Shown here: piece after piece, positions 49,891-62,057 of the stretch
How positions within the stretch are numbered: position 1 is the first letter of the stretch
Layout of the letters: each line of letters starts with the position of its first letter
Source of the DNA: Tetrahymena elliotti 4EA
Taxonomy: Eukaryota; Ciliophora; Oligohymenophorea; Hymenostomatida; Tetrahymenidae
Assembly: GCA_000231825.2 (NCBI GenBank)
Contig: JH720322.1
Location: forward strand, 248,001 to 312,000
Direction: 5' to 3'
DNA: 64,000 bases
The notes under the pieces: generated by a model
The model's input: only the letters and a program-made list of their open reading frames with translations
Databases searched by the model: none
Told to the model about the DNA's origin: nothing
Program-made: the position numbers and the translations under genes

Positions 49891-50670
49891 ATGCCTTAAA
49901 ACGAGTATATTGAGCTTCATAAAAAGCGTTTCGGTGAGCGTTTAGATGCCGCCGAAAAGAGAAGAAAGAAAGAGTCAAGAGAACACAAGGTGATCTCCAA
50001 GAAGGCTCAAACTTTGAAGGGTCTCAAGGCCAAGCTTTTCAACAAGGAACGTTTCAAAGAGAAAATTAGAATGAAAAAGCTTATTAAGGCCCACGAAGAA
50101 AAAGATGTCGAAGTCAAGACTGATCAAGTCAAGGAAGGTGCCGTTCCTACTTATCTTCTCGACAGAGAAAAAACAGATAACTCTAAAGTTCTTTCTAATA
50201 TGATAAAGCAAAAGAGAAAAGAAAAAGCTGGTAAATGGTAAGTTCCTCTCCAAAAGGTTAAAGCCATGACTGAAGCAGAAATGTTCTAGGTTATGAAATC
50301 TGGTAAAAGAAAGAAATTAGCATGGAAGCGTAAAATCAATAAAGTTACTTTTGTTGGAGATAGCTTTACTCGTAAAGCTCCTAAGTACGAACGTTATATT
50401 CGTCCTACAGGTCTTCGTTTCAAAAAAGCTAACGTAACACACCCTGAATTAAAAACCACTATTCCACTTGAAATCCTTGGAGTTAAGAAGAACCCCCAAA
50501 GTGCTTTATATACAAACTTGGGTGTTATCACTAAAGGTACTATTATAGAAGTAAATGTTTCTGAATTAGGTCTCGTTACTCAAACTGGTAAAGTTATCTG
50601 GTCTAAGTATGCTTAAGTACTTAACAACCCTGAAAACGATGGTTGCATTAATGCAGTACTTTTAGTTTGA
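49891..50670 (+). CDS. NSA2: Ribosome biogenesis protein NSA2 (TINP1), 259 aa
   Basis: NSA2 is an eS8-like assembly factor of nuclear pre-60S particles, needed for 27S rRNA processing. The single intronless frame starts [20 protein letters not shown] and ends [15 protein letters not shown] before TGA 50668. Length (259 aa) and sequence are nearly those of other eukaryotes: [79 protein letters not shown] and [17 protein letters not shown]. Codon 3 is TAA where the family has Gln, and a TAA lies in KYAQV, so this gene documents the ciliate code. Its codon use is C/G-ending more often than its surroundings, consistent with strong expression. Neighbours TSR2 (upstream) and RPL30 (7 kb downstream) serve the same pathway. 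Confidence 0.97.
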
Positions 50671-52478
50671 ACAACTTAAATATTTACTAATATTCTCTGT
50701 ACTTATGGCTAATATAATTAATTTCTCCTCATTACTATAATCAAAAACTATCATCAATTTTAAAATAAATTTATAACAACTTAATAAATGAAAGTAGGAA
50801 TTCAACAAAATAAATATAGCATAAATAAATGTCAAGTAAACTGCTAGTAGAGTTTTCTAATTAATTATGGCTAGTAATAACCTATCATTTTTTATTAACA
50901 TCAAAAGCTAGTTCCAAATAATTAGTTCGTTACAAACTCTGCAATTTTAAATAAATTTACAACAACAACAAAATAAATAATAACTTAAATTCTACCAATT
51001 TATGAAAATAAGTTTAAATAATAATTAACATAGTATCTTTGTATAGATTTCTTATTGCATTTTAATTTTCTATTTTATCTTATCGTGTTTAATAACAAAT
51101 TAAATCTTTTTAAAACTATTATTTTACATCCATCTTCTTATTTCATTTTTAGTTTAAAACTTTTTCTAAATTCTAAAATTAAAAATCACCAATAAATATA
51201 TTTATTATTCATTTTTAAATTAATAATAAATATTAATACATTCTTTTGATATTTGGAAGTTGGAAAGTGTTTATTTTAAATCAAAAAATGTGTTGAAAAT
51301 ATTTAAAATGAATTAATTGATTTTATCTTTTTAATAAAAACACAATTTCAAAAATAAGGAAAATTTTTTTTCTATTTATTAATAACTTCGTGAGAGAGAA
51401 CTCTCTAAGCTAAAGTATGAAAACGAGATAAAACAAAAAGAATTTTATTGAAGCTATCATGACAATACAAATTTAATATTTTATTCTTTAATAACAAAAG
51501 ATATTTCTACAAATTTTATCTGTTCTCATTAATTGTTAGATTTAAAAGAATTTGCTAAAAAAATATAAATTTTAAAAATAGATTTTAAAAGCTATATCTT
51601 ATTTCAATTTAAAATTTTCATTTGTTAAAATTCATAGCAAAATGTAAAACTAAATTAAAATCTTTTTTTTTTCAGACTATTTTTAAAAAAAGGTAAACTC
51701 TTAAATTTTTGAAATAAGATTCACTGAAAGAAAAGTATATTTTTGACCTTAAAAAATATTAAGATTTCAAAACGATGATAAATCAGACTTTGAATTCTTG
51801 AATTGATAAATATTAGAATTCATTACCACATTTCAGAAAATTGAAGATAAGACATTATTTTATTCTCTACATTGTTCTTTTTATCATATTTATGAAGAAA
51901 TTAAATTCATTACTTATTGATAAAAACTTAGTTAACTTTTTAAAAATACAATTAATAAAGATCTGATAAGAAAATTAAATATTGAATCATTTGTTTTAAA
52001 TTATATACCTGACAAAAAAAATAAACACTAATTAGTTAAATTTATTTTAGATTTACTTGAGATCTGTAGATATATATGTATTATAAAATTACACAAAATT
52101 GCTATTTAATTCAATAAAAAAAAATAAAAATTATTATTTTTTGAATCAAGCAAATATCTTGTTAGTATGTTTTGCTGCGTAAATCAAAAAGGAAAGTAAA
52201 TGTTCGTGTGGAATTGATAATTTTATATCCAATTATTATAATTCCTATATTTAATATATTTTAACAATCTTTCTTATTTGCTCTATACTTTCAACAATAA
52301 AATCATGGAAATATATCTATTTAGTCATTTATATTTGATATGTTAAGAGGATTAAAAACTTTTATCTTTAAAATTAAAATCATAAACACAAATAATTAAT
52401 CATGCAAATTAAAAAATTTTTAAAAGGACTGATTGTTAAAATTAATTACAAATATGTAAATTCACAAAAAAAAGTGAA
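50671..52478. other. AT-rich intergenic region between convergent genes
   Basis: About 1.8 kb of 3' flank for NSA2 and the CK1-like kinase. No open frame with convincing composition, RNA gene or repeat seen. Confidence 0.5.
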
Positions 52479-53585
52479 TCAATATTCTACTTCTTGAGCT
52501 ACAATATTCCAATCAAAATCTTCGTTTTTATCTAAATTATATTTTTTGACCATCTCACCAAACAGATTTTTAATGTATATATAGTCTGGTTTTTATTCAA
52601 ATTCAAGTGAAGTACAATATTTCATATATTCAAACAAATCTTCAGGGAGCTTTGAACATAGCAACTCTAAATTTAAGTTTTATTTCTTTTCTAATATTTT
52701 TTCATATTTTTCTTTTTTCTACAAAACTTTATAGTCTTACCAAGGTAATCTTCCCTTCATTAAATATATTAATGAATACCCTAATGAAATGAGATCATCT
52801 CTTCTACTTTGCTCAAAATTTTTTTATGCATTTATCTAGTATTTTATAGTAGAGTAAAATTATTAATATTAATTTTTAAATTAACTTTTCTTTTTAATTT
52901 TTTTAAAATTAATATTTAATTTCATTTTTTTTATTAAAATCTATTTATTTTTTATTAAATCTAAATTTGTATTTACTGATGCATAACGTGCAGTTCCAGT
53001 GAAAAATTTCCCTTCTTAGAAAGGAATATGTGAGCCGTCTTTTTAAATGAATCTTTTGGAGAAAGCTAAATCAATAAGATATAAGGTTTTACTATTTTTT
53101 CCTAAACCGATGCAAATATTGTCTGGCTTCACATCTCTGTGAACGTAGTAGCATTTATGTAAAAATTCTAATCTTTCAATAATTTATAATCCAACTAAAG
53201 CTACTGTTTTTGCTGAAAATTTTCTTCCGCATATGTTAAATAAATCTTCTAAAGAAGGGCCTAATAATTCTGTCACCATAACATTATATGGTTCTTCAGT
53301 TGAGCAATAATATACTTTGGGAAATCCTAAACAATCTTTATGGTTATTTAAAAATTATAAAATTTTAGCTTCAAAACAAAGTAGTTTTTATTTAGAATCA
53401 GTTTTTTCTAATTTAATTGCAACATTTGTATCTGTTTCTAAATCTTTTGCATGATATATCTCACCGAAAGAGCCGGCATCAATTTTTTCTATAAATCTAA
53501 AAGTTTTCCCTAAACCATTCTTTTTTTACACTACTGGTGGCTATATTGAAGCTACAGAATCAGAATCTGATTATATTTCCATCAT
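52479..53585 (-). CDS. Casein kinase 1-like Ser/Thr protein kinase with DLA in place of DFG, 321 aa
   Basis: The ATG at 53585 starts [15 protein letters not shown]. One intron (52836-52976) joins TARYAS to [15 protein letters not shown], giving 322 codons to TGA 52479. CK1 landmarks are present: glycine loop [14 protein letters not shown], catalytic Lys in [16 protein letters not shown], the catalytic loop [15 protein letters not shown], and the CK1-specific [24 protein letters not shown]. The segment that is normally IDFGLAK reads [10 protein letters not shown], so the metal-binding Asp is kept but Phe-Gly is replaced by Leu-Ala. The protein is short, with no extended C-terminal regulatory tail. 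Activity is likely but less certain than for a standard CK1. Ciliates carry many divergent CK1 paralogues; the substrate is unknown. Confidence 0.9.
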
Positions 53586-54526
53586 CTTATCTTTAATTTT
53601 TGTTTACTTTTTTAAATGTTAGAGTATATAAATAATTAAAGTAAATTTTTATGATACAGGATTTAATAATGTTAACTATAAATATGTATAACTTTTTTCA
53701 ATGTAATCAATCATTTATTATTCTTTATCTGTTTATTATTATAATAATAAACCAAATTATTATATTACATTTTCATAAACATAGTTTTTTATACAATATA
53801 ATTCTAATTCCAAAACTATAAATTTAAAAATCTCAATTTGTTGGTGAAAATTAAAATTTTTTTTATTAATCAACTTTATGTTATATGTAGTATTATTTAG
53901 ATCAATGAATTACAGAAGTATTCAAAAATTTTGTTAAAAATAAAAATAAATTAATTTTTTCGTTTGACAAAAAGAAAAGCATCTTCATAACACATCAAAA
54001 ATTTAAAAACATTGATAAGGATTATTTAATTTTAAATGAAAAATTCTTTCCTAGCAATTTATTGGATAGATTCATAAATAACTTAAATCTTTAGAAGAAG
54101 TGTATTTAATAAAATACTCTTTTAATATTCAATTAAAATAGTTTTTGAACAAAAAAAAGAAAAGTTTAACAATGAATATGTTAAAATCAATTTTAAAATT
54201 AACTGAAAAAGAAATTGGAATTAATAGCAAGCCAACTATAAAAAAATTAAAGGTGAAAACGAATTATATATATGAAAGATAGAAAGATAAATTTCGTGTA
54301 ATAGTGATTGATTTTCGTAATATTTATATAATGATTAAATTTCTATTATTAATCAGTTAATTCTACTAATTTATTTTACAATTTCTTCTTGATGAAATTT
54401 AAATCGCTTTATATTTTTTTCTAATATTTAAATGAAATGCTACGATTTTCTCAATTATGAACACAACTTTCATAAGTTGGGATCATGTATTTAATATTAA
54501 TGAAAGCATCCTAGTTTTTTAAATAA
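53586..54526. other. Intergenic region with a possible relic exon
   Basis: About 940 bp between two minus-strand genes. It contains an ATG-less plus-strand open segment at 53909-54148 of protein-like composition; the remainder is AT-rich spacer. Confidence 0.45.
53909..54148 (+). other. ATG-less open segment, possible gene relic
   Basis: Between TGA at 53906 and TGA at 54146 one frame reads with balanced composition (LIFSFDKKKSIFITHQKFK; DYLILNEKFFPSNLLDRFIN). There is no ATG and no obvious splice partner. It may be a remnant of a lost gene or chance; no family recognised. Confidence 0.2.
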
Positions 54527-56084
54527 TCAAGTTTAAAAATTATTTCCAAATTTAATTTAAATTTAGTTAATTACTTCACCACCAGTTTATTCAAATAATT
54601 CGAGTGTTTCTTGTATAAGGTCACCAAGGGTTAATTTTTTTCTTTGACCATAATCGATTTGGTCTCCAACATTTTTGTTACAATTTTTATACAGGTTAAA
54701 GATAGGCAAGATTTATCTGTAATAAGGAACCTAAAAAGTATTTTAACAAATAAGCAAATTAATGGATAAAATTTTTAATTTAATTACAAGTGCTTCGCCG
54801 ATCATATCTCCACTGACAACAAGTCTTTATAAAATCTTAAGCATAATACCAATAATCTCATTATCTCTAGTATTTAAGGCAGCTTTAATTTAAAAAAAAT
54901 AAAATTATATATTTAATAACAATCAGTCAAACTAGTCAATCTAAATAAATTTTATTTGATTCTCTACTACTGAAAATAAATAGATTGACAATGTTGAAGG
55001 ATAATCATTTTATAAAAATATCAATTATCTATTTTTAGTAGTTATATTTTTTATTTAGATTTTGATTTCAAATCTTTTATACTTTTAACAGGAATGATGA
55101 GTTGAGGAATAACAGGAAGAATTTTATTAGATCCTTTTTCAAGGAGATCGTATGTTCCCAAAATTGCTAAGAAACGATAAGGATCAAGCTTTTCTCTAAG
55201 ACCATCAAAGAATATGGGTAAGTAATGATGATAATCTAATTGATCAGGCTATATGACCCAAATAATTTTATTAACTGAACCCTAATGATCAACTTTAATA
55301 GGTAAATCACCTCTGTCATAATAACGACGGAATTCAGAAACAGGGATTGTTCTCTTTTTAAAAGCACCACATATTGGGTTAGGTGCCTAGAATGGCTATT
55401 TAACAGGTAATTAAGTTGATGTTTTACCTCCAGTACCTTGTCTCAAACCTTAAAATTTATCTATAAAAATATAAAAATAATTTTTAGAGAGTGAATTTAT
55501 TGCTGCTTAAATAACAAATGAGAATTGTTAAACTGATCACTTTAACATATTTAAATAATTCTAACTTTTTCATTTAAGTATTCTAGCCAAAATTAAAATA
55601 TTTTAAGAGGTTTAATATTAATAAACATAATATCTCCTCTTATATGTTTTAATAATGTTTTTTAACTTAAATATTTTTAACAATTACTGCTATTGTAACT
55701 CCTTTTTAAATTATTTGCTAATTAAGCTAAATTCTTAAGATTATCAATTTAGTTTTTTAATGAATCAGTTAAAAATTAGCTTTTTTTATAGATTAAAGTT
55801 TATAAATTTTTACTAACAACAGTGGCTGCTTAAGAATCTTCAAACACAGGGGAGTGTTATTCATTTTTTAGCTTTGATTTGGGTAAATATTCTTTTGGGA
55901 AATCTCCAAAAGGTGAATGAGGATTCTTTGGAGCTTATGGGATTTTCCAAGGCTTATAATTAGAGTTAGTTGATTTTGCTAAAATATTTTTTAGGTGATC
56001 TTCTACAATTAATTAGGAAGCAACATTTTCTCTCTTTGAAATAGATCCAGCTGTGTTTCCTTGTTGAGGGATTTTAGGTAGCAT
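54527..56084 (-). CDS. PACRG: PACRG, parkin co-regulated gene protein (ciliary doublet inner junction)
   Basis: PACRG forms, with FAP20, the inner junction between A- and B-tubules of ciliary doublets. The ATG at 56084 starts [20 protein letters not shown]. Three introns are read: 55461-55813, one near 54890-55072, and one near 54732-54785; all join in frame. Conserved blocks in order are [100 protein letters not shown], and [17 protein letters not shown]. These match PACRG closely. The C-terminus after GGE differs from the usual ending (NAFINIKYVVPTYES): it reads VINQIQIKFGNNFQT to TGA 54527, so either the tail has diverged or a last exon is missed. The window also carries another axonemal gene, DNAI4. 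Confidence 0.92.
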
Positions 56085-57667
56085 TTATTAATTTTTACTA
56101 TAGAGACCTACTTTATTTTATTTTCAATTGATTTTTTCTCAATTTAATTTAGATGTTATTATCAATATTCTTATGATTTATGCCACAAGAGACTATAAAA
56201 TTAATGTTGCCTCTTATTTTCTTCAAAATAGTTATAATTTTTTTCTTATTACTATTTAAGATCCTTTATTATTATTGATTCCAAAGAAAACTGAAAAAAT
56301 CAAAGGCCTTATATTTTTATTAATTTATTTAATGTTATCGCTGATTAATAATTTGCAATTATTCATTCATTATTACAATGGCAGCTCTAAGTCGTTTAAT
56401 TTCATTAATTTTTTATTAAATAAAGTTATATATTTAAGTTTGAATGCAAATTAAATTTTGTTGGTTAAAGATTCAAAGATAAATAAATTCTTTTCTCTTT
56501 CAATTTAGTTTTTAAATTTCAATCTTATTTTTACAAACTTTATTCCAATAAAATAATTTCTTGAAAAAGATTAAAATTGTTGATTTCTTTATTTAATTAA
56601 AAATCACAGTATTTACTAATATTCATAAAGCATAAAAAAACAATTAAGTCAAAAAATAAAAAACAATAAAAATATTTTAAATTTTAAACTTAAATTAAAT
56701 TCAAATATTATAATTTTAGAATGGAAAAATGATTTCTATAAAAAAATTCATTAAATTTTTATTTTTAATCTATTTTTTAAAAGAAATTTAGGAGAGTAAA
56801 CAAAGTTAATTATTATGAATTAATATTAATTATCTAAAAATAGTGATACTTCTCTAAATACGATATTTTATATAAATGAATGGTTGGTTATTAAAAAAAG
56901 GGATTCTAAAAAAAAAATTCTTTCAACTAAATAAATACATGCTTTCAATAATAAATTTTAAAAATAATTCTTTGGGTTTTATATTATCAGTTTTAATTAT
57001 GCAAAGAAGAAGTAAATAGTTAATAAAAATTGATATTGTTTGTCAAAAAACAAAAAAAATAAATTCTAAAAATAATTTAAAAAGTCTAAAATTTTTAATT
57101 CCTAAAGATAAATTTAAAAATGATTTTTCAATTAAAAATGTTTTTTTTTGTTTTTTACTTCAACTAATTAAAGAAGGAATGAATAGTTGGTAAAGAATAT
57201 AAATTATTAAGACTTAATTTGTTTTGTAAAAAAATTTTTGCTTGTCTAAAAATGGTATTTGAAAAAATGAATGAAAATTCTTAAAAAAAGAATTTTGATT
57301 CATCTTAAGATAAGTATTTTCAATACAAATTTGCATGAAAACTTCATAGAATACTAAATGTGTTTATTTAAAGAAATGGTAAATGTAATGAAACAAAAAT
57401 ATTTCGAAAATGCTTGATGTCTTTTAAAATGAATATAAAGATATGTAGGATAACAGACTTAAAAAAATTATGAAAATGAATAGGGATTAAAATTTAGAGC
57501 AAAAAAGACAATAGATAAAATTCATTTAAGGCATGGGATAGATCATAAGGTTTTGAAGCTGGGGAAAATTAAAAGATCTTTGTGCAAAGACCAAATTAAA
57601 AAATACAAATAAATTAAAAAAGAAAAGAATAAAATAATAAAAAGACATATTCACTAATTTAATAAAA
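56085..57667. other. Divergent intergenic region between PACRG and RPL30
   Basis: About 1.6 kb of AT-rich sequence upstream of both genes, expected to hold both promoters. No other structure seen. Confidence 0.5.
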
Positions 57668-58790
57668 ATGGTTAAGAAAGTCACTCAAGATAACATCTAA
57701 TCCAAGCTTGCTTTGGTCATGAGATCCGGTAAGGCTACCCTTGGTTACAAGTCTACCATCAAGGCTATTAGAAATGGTACCGCTAAGCTCGTTTTCATTT
57801 CTAACAACTGCCCCACCGTTAGAAAGTCCGAAATTGAATACTACGCTTCTTTGGCTTAAATCTCCATCCACCACTTCGTTGGTTCCAATGTCGAACTTGG
57901 TAAACAATCTATTTATTTTTAAAATACTTTAAAATCAAGCAAGCAAGCTTTAAGAGAGTATTTAAGAATAAGCAAATCAAAAAATAACCTTCCACCATCC
58001 TCAAAATTGAAATTAGCAAATTAGAAAATTTCATGAAGCAGAAGCTAAGATTACAAAATCTCACTATCATAAAAGGAAAAGCAAACGCAATAAAAAAGAT
58101 AAAATTATTTAAACATCGAAATAAGTTTTCTTTTCGTACAGAATAGAATAGCTCAATTTATCAAGTAAAAAGCAAAAATATTCTCACTGGAATACAAGAA
58201 GGTGTAGAATTTGCTGTCTTGACTTGTTGCAAAGCGCCGGAATACATGAAGGCACATACTCAATAATGTTTTCGCTGGATTCAAGAAGGTGTAAAACTTG
58301 AGTTACTTACTCTCACTGGAATACATGAAGGTGATGAAATAAAAAGAGTAGGTAATATTTGCAACAAGTAAATTACTTAGTAAAGCCTATTCATGACATA
58401 ATCAGAAAATTGCAAAAATAGGAGTTTAAGACATAAGTTTTTAGAAATTGCTCTTCGTGATGTAACAAGCAAATTAAAAGAGTTGTTATAATTGAAAGGA
58501 GTAAATAAAATCAATCATCTTCTATTTGAGGATGAAAGCTTAAATTTTGAAAATTTAAAAATTGCATAAATGTGTATAAAAAAATTGAGAATCCTTCTGC
58601 TTAACTTAAATAAAATAATAAGGAATATATTAAAAATAAAGCTTGATTGATTGATTATTGGAGTAAAGCTTTTAAACTTTTCGTAATTGTTATTTTAATT
58701 AAAATAGGTACTGCTTGTGGTAAATATCACAGATGCTCCACCATGGCTATTCTCGATGCTGGTGACTCTGATATCCTCAAGACTGAATGA
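57668..58790 (+). CDS. RPL30: Ribosomal protein eL30 (RPL30), 104 aa, with one 808-nt intron
   Basis: This is a component of the 60S subunit. Exon 1 (57668-57899) starts [20 protein letters not shown] and includes [37 protein letters not shown] and [11 protein letters not shown]. Exon 2 (58708-58790) adds [20 protein letters not shown] then DILKTE-TGA. Spliced, it gives 105 codons in frame, the usual length. Codon use is strongly biased to C- or G-ending codons (GTC, AAG, ATC, CTC), as expected for a very highly expressed gene. The single intron (GT at 57900, AG at 58707) is far longer than others in this window and holds four imperfect copies of a short motif. In yeast, L30 binds its own transcript to block splicing; whether that happens here is unknown. 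Confidence 0.96.
58187..58333 (+). repeat. Four imperfect short repeats inside the RPL30 intron
   Basis: Copies of about 18 nt lie at 58187-58204, 58237-58254, 58275-58291 and 58316-58333, spaced 38-50 nt apart. The form CTGGAATACATGAAGGTG (copy 4) differs from copy 1 at one base; copies 2 and 3 differ at a few more, and copy 3 is one base shorter. Copies 1 and 4 are also preceded by the same TCTCA. This segment is clearly richer in G and C than the rest of the intron. Confidence 0.75.
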
Positions 58791-59540
58791 TTTATCTTCC
58801 TTTATATAAAGAAATATATAATGGAATTTAATTTTATTAACTTGCATTAACATATACAATATATATAGTTTGTACTATTTAAATATAATTCTTATTGTAA
58901 AATAAACCTCTCACTTATTCTTCCATTTTATTAACAATTCTCAACTTCCTCAAAAAATTGTATCAAATATTTTTAATTCATTTCAAATGCAATTACAAAA
59001 GATATCAAGATGCTTTTTTATATCACAAGCATCAATAACTTATTGTAATTATTAAAAAAAGAATACCTAAAATCTAACTATTTAAAGAAGTATAATAGGA
59101 TCGTTTTAATGGATTAAAAGAATTCAAAAAAATAATTAGTTTATATTATATATACAAGTAGAGTTTTAATTTCTTTGCACAAAAATTTAATGAATCACTT
59201 TCTTGGTAAGAAAAAATAAAATTAGAAGTTATTAATATTAAGTGGTTTAGATTAGCAATTAACTTTTACTAAAAATTAAGTAAGCACTTTAAAAATAAAT
59301 CTCAGAAAAATATTTCAAAAAAAAAAAAAAAATTTACAGCTTACTAATATCTTTTGTAAATTTAAATAAATTTATTGATAAGGATACAGACACCTTCTTT
59401 CATTTTTAATTTCTTATTTTCATTTTCCTTTTTCTTGATTGATGATTGACACAAATTAAATCTAATCTAATGCTACTTCTACATGTCAAAAAATTAATAA
59501 TTTATAAAGATTAAACTCAAGGGGTACTTCAGAAATAAAT
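58791..59540. other. Intergenic region between co-directional genes
   Basis: About 750 bp of AT-rich sequence with an A-run of 14 or more near 59320. It holds the RPL30 3' UTR and the next promoter; no gene seen. Confidence 0.5.
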
Positions 59541-61737
59541 ATGATGAATATGTCTTATCGGACTATAGATTCTGTGCTTCGGGAAGATCAATAACCATTT
59601 TAATTAGAGGAGGGGAAAAGAGACTTAACTGTTGTTGCTAAAAACTTTGTGTCGAGATAAAATGCTATATTTACCTATAAAAGGAATTAAAGCTTGAATT
59701 AAGAAGTTAAACTTTCACTAATATCCTCCCCTGTTTCTAAAAAAAATGAAGATTCAACAAACAGAAATAAATAATAATTATAAGACTTCACCTTAATGTC
59801 AGATTAAATTTTGCCTAAACAATAAATACCTATTCCTAAAGCAGGGTTAAGTGATGGCTTCTAAAAAATTTACAAGAATATTGATAAAGATTAACTAATT
59901 ATTCAATATTAACAAATATCAGGTAACGGATAGTTCAACAACAACAATAGATGGAATATTGCTCAACAAAAAAAGACAAATAGTATTAGAAAAAGTAGCT
60001 ACGATTCATATGATAGCAAGGAATCATCACCTCGTAACGTTATATTTGCTAACAAATTTATGAAGGATTAAGTAGATTCTTGCCTGACTAGACCTTTCTA
60101 AAATGTACCCAATCAGAAGATTAGTTTTGGGCAAAATTTAAATGGAAACATATTATAAAAATTAAATTTTAAAAGATAAAATGAATTAAATTTAACTTAA
60201 AGCATTTTAAAAAAGACAGATAGATTTGAGAAGAATTAAATTTAACAACAATCTCAGACAAACAATCAACAGTCAGCTTTACCATCAAAAAATAATTAAA
60301 TTGTGTACTCGCAAAGTTATTCTACTAACTCCAGCAATTAGTAAGTAAATAATTACTAAATTATTAAGAATAAAATTTTAAAAAGACAGCTTAATAAAGT
60401 AAATAATGAGATCTTAATCCAAAATTTTTCTACATCTTCAACTCCAAATTTAGTCTTAAATCAGTAGTTTACACATTTATCAGATAATTAGTTTAGAGAT
60501 TTGATTAAGGTAAAAATTGATCAGAAGCTTTAGAATACAAATGGTAACTTATTTATGGATAACTAATGAATTATTTAAACTAAAATTTTATTTAGAAAAG
60601 TAGAATTCAGTTGAAGAAAATGCAAAAACTTCAGATTCATTTTTAAAAAATGCTAATTCTGATAAAAATTATAAAACTCAAAATCTCAATTTTGTGATTT
60701 AATCAAATTAACAATTTAGTCTTTCAAATAATAATAAACATTATGAAATTTAATAGGCTTAATAGAAATCTTCATAAAATTTAAGAAGCCCAAAGTAGTC
60801 CAAAGATTTTTTATTGAAGAACAACTCCTTTTAGGTAGCTAAGTCAAATGGAAATAGTACTTCTACTGAATTTTTATATCAAAAAACATTTTCTTCTTTT
60901 GCGAATAAGCAAATGCCTTAATCTAGTAAGATGAATTTTTCTAGTAATAATTAATAAGATGTTAAAGCTAAAAAATTTGCAGGAATAGGAGCTTTATAAT
61001 TAAACTTACCTTAAAAGACAGGAAAAGAATTTAGTATATAGAAAGAAAGTAAGAAATAGAATATAATGATCACTCCTTAACAAATTTAATAAATCATGGA
61101 ATCTGAAAGGAAACAGTAGCATATTTAAAGATAGAATTTTATATATGACTTAGTTAAATAAGTAGAAGAAAACCCTCTTGATCGCTTGCAGCTCTTAAAG
61201 AGTTAAAGTAAAAAAAAAAGTGAAAGAAGAAGCACTATGAAAAAGCAGTCTATTCCTTTTATATATGATATAATAAAATCGAAAAACTCCTAAGCTGTAG
61301 CAGTTATTCAAGATATATTAAGGACAAATAACATGGTGCATCTCTCAGAAGAAATAGAAACAGCCATTTAATAGAATGCTTTGGAATTCTTTGATAAAGA
61401 AAAACCTAAATATACTTTTTAAAAGCATAACACTTTACAATAATTTTATTAATAGATTTAAAATGAAAACCAACTAAATACAATTAAAAAAATGCAATTT
61501 TAAGACTTTGTAAATCAAAATAATAACTCTAACACTAGTTACTACAATGATACACTCTCTTCTAAGAATAAAAATGTTTCTTAAATTCAAGCTATTAGTG
61601 AGAATAAATTTATTAATTAAATTTCAAAGGACTAAATTTTGCAAAAAAAGAAAGTTAAAATTCTCAGATAACAATTAAAAGAAGCACTAAAGTACCTATT
61701 TAAATTAAAAATTTCTCCATCTGAAGTAATCAATTGA
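59541..61737 (+). CDS. Gln/Asn/Ser-rich protein of unknown function, 714 aa
   Basis: The ATG at 59541 starts MMNMSYRTIDSVLREDQ. A single 52-nt intron (60544-60595), which contains a TGA, gives 715 codons to TGA 61735. The first about 60 residues have normal composition (KRDLTVVAKNFVSRQNAIF). The middle is Gln/Asn/Ser/Lys-rich and probably disordered. Residues near 61130-61420 look more ordered and helical (YDLVKQVEENPLDRLQLLKS; IPFIYDIIKSKNSQAVAVIQ; DILRTNNMVHLSEEIETAIQ), followed by a basic C-terminus (LRQQLKEALKYLFKLKISPS). No known domain recognised. Helical modules separated by low-complexity linkers would fit a scaffold or cytoskeletal protein, but this is only a suggestion. Confidence 0.75.
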
Positions 61738-62057
61738 GTTTAAACAGCATTCAATTTATTTTAAAAATTAAAAATGTTTTAATCTAAATTAAAAGTGGAA
61801 AAAATAATAAAAAAAGAAAAAATATATTTTCATTTAATGTAAAATAAAAAATAAAATTTTTTATATCAAATTTAAAATTGAAAATGAAATAAATTTTTAT
61901 CTTAAAAATTGGATTCGAAAAAATAAATCCCATGATCAAGATGCTTATTTGAATTAAACCTTTTAAAATTAATATTGTTCTTTGAGTTAGTTTATTAGAA
62001 TAATTTACTTTTTCTGAAATCTAATATGATTTCAAAAATTATTTAGCATTTAAAAAA
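61738..62057. other. Short intergenic region
   Basis: About 320 bp of AT-rich spacer before the ankyrin-repeat gene; nothing else seen. Confidence 0.5.

Noticed and set aside
52461..52478. Small inverted repeat TTCAC-A8-GTGAA next to the CK1 stop codon
   Set aside because: Short stem around an A-run, easily produced by chance; eukaryotic termination does not need it.
57659..57932. Frames on both strands over RPL30 exon 1
   Set aside because: Antisense and out-of-frame readings of the eL30 coding exon.
58331..58460. C/D-box snoRNA inside the RPL30 intron
   Set aside because: GTGATGA-like C boxes are present but no CTGA D box at a suitable distance and no terminal stem were found.
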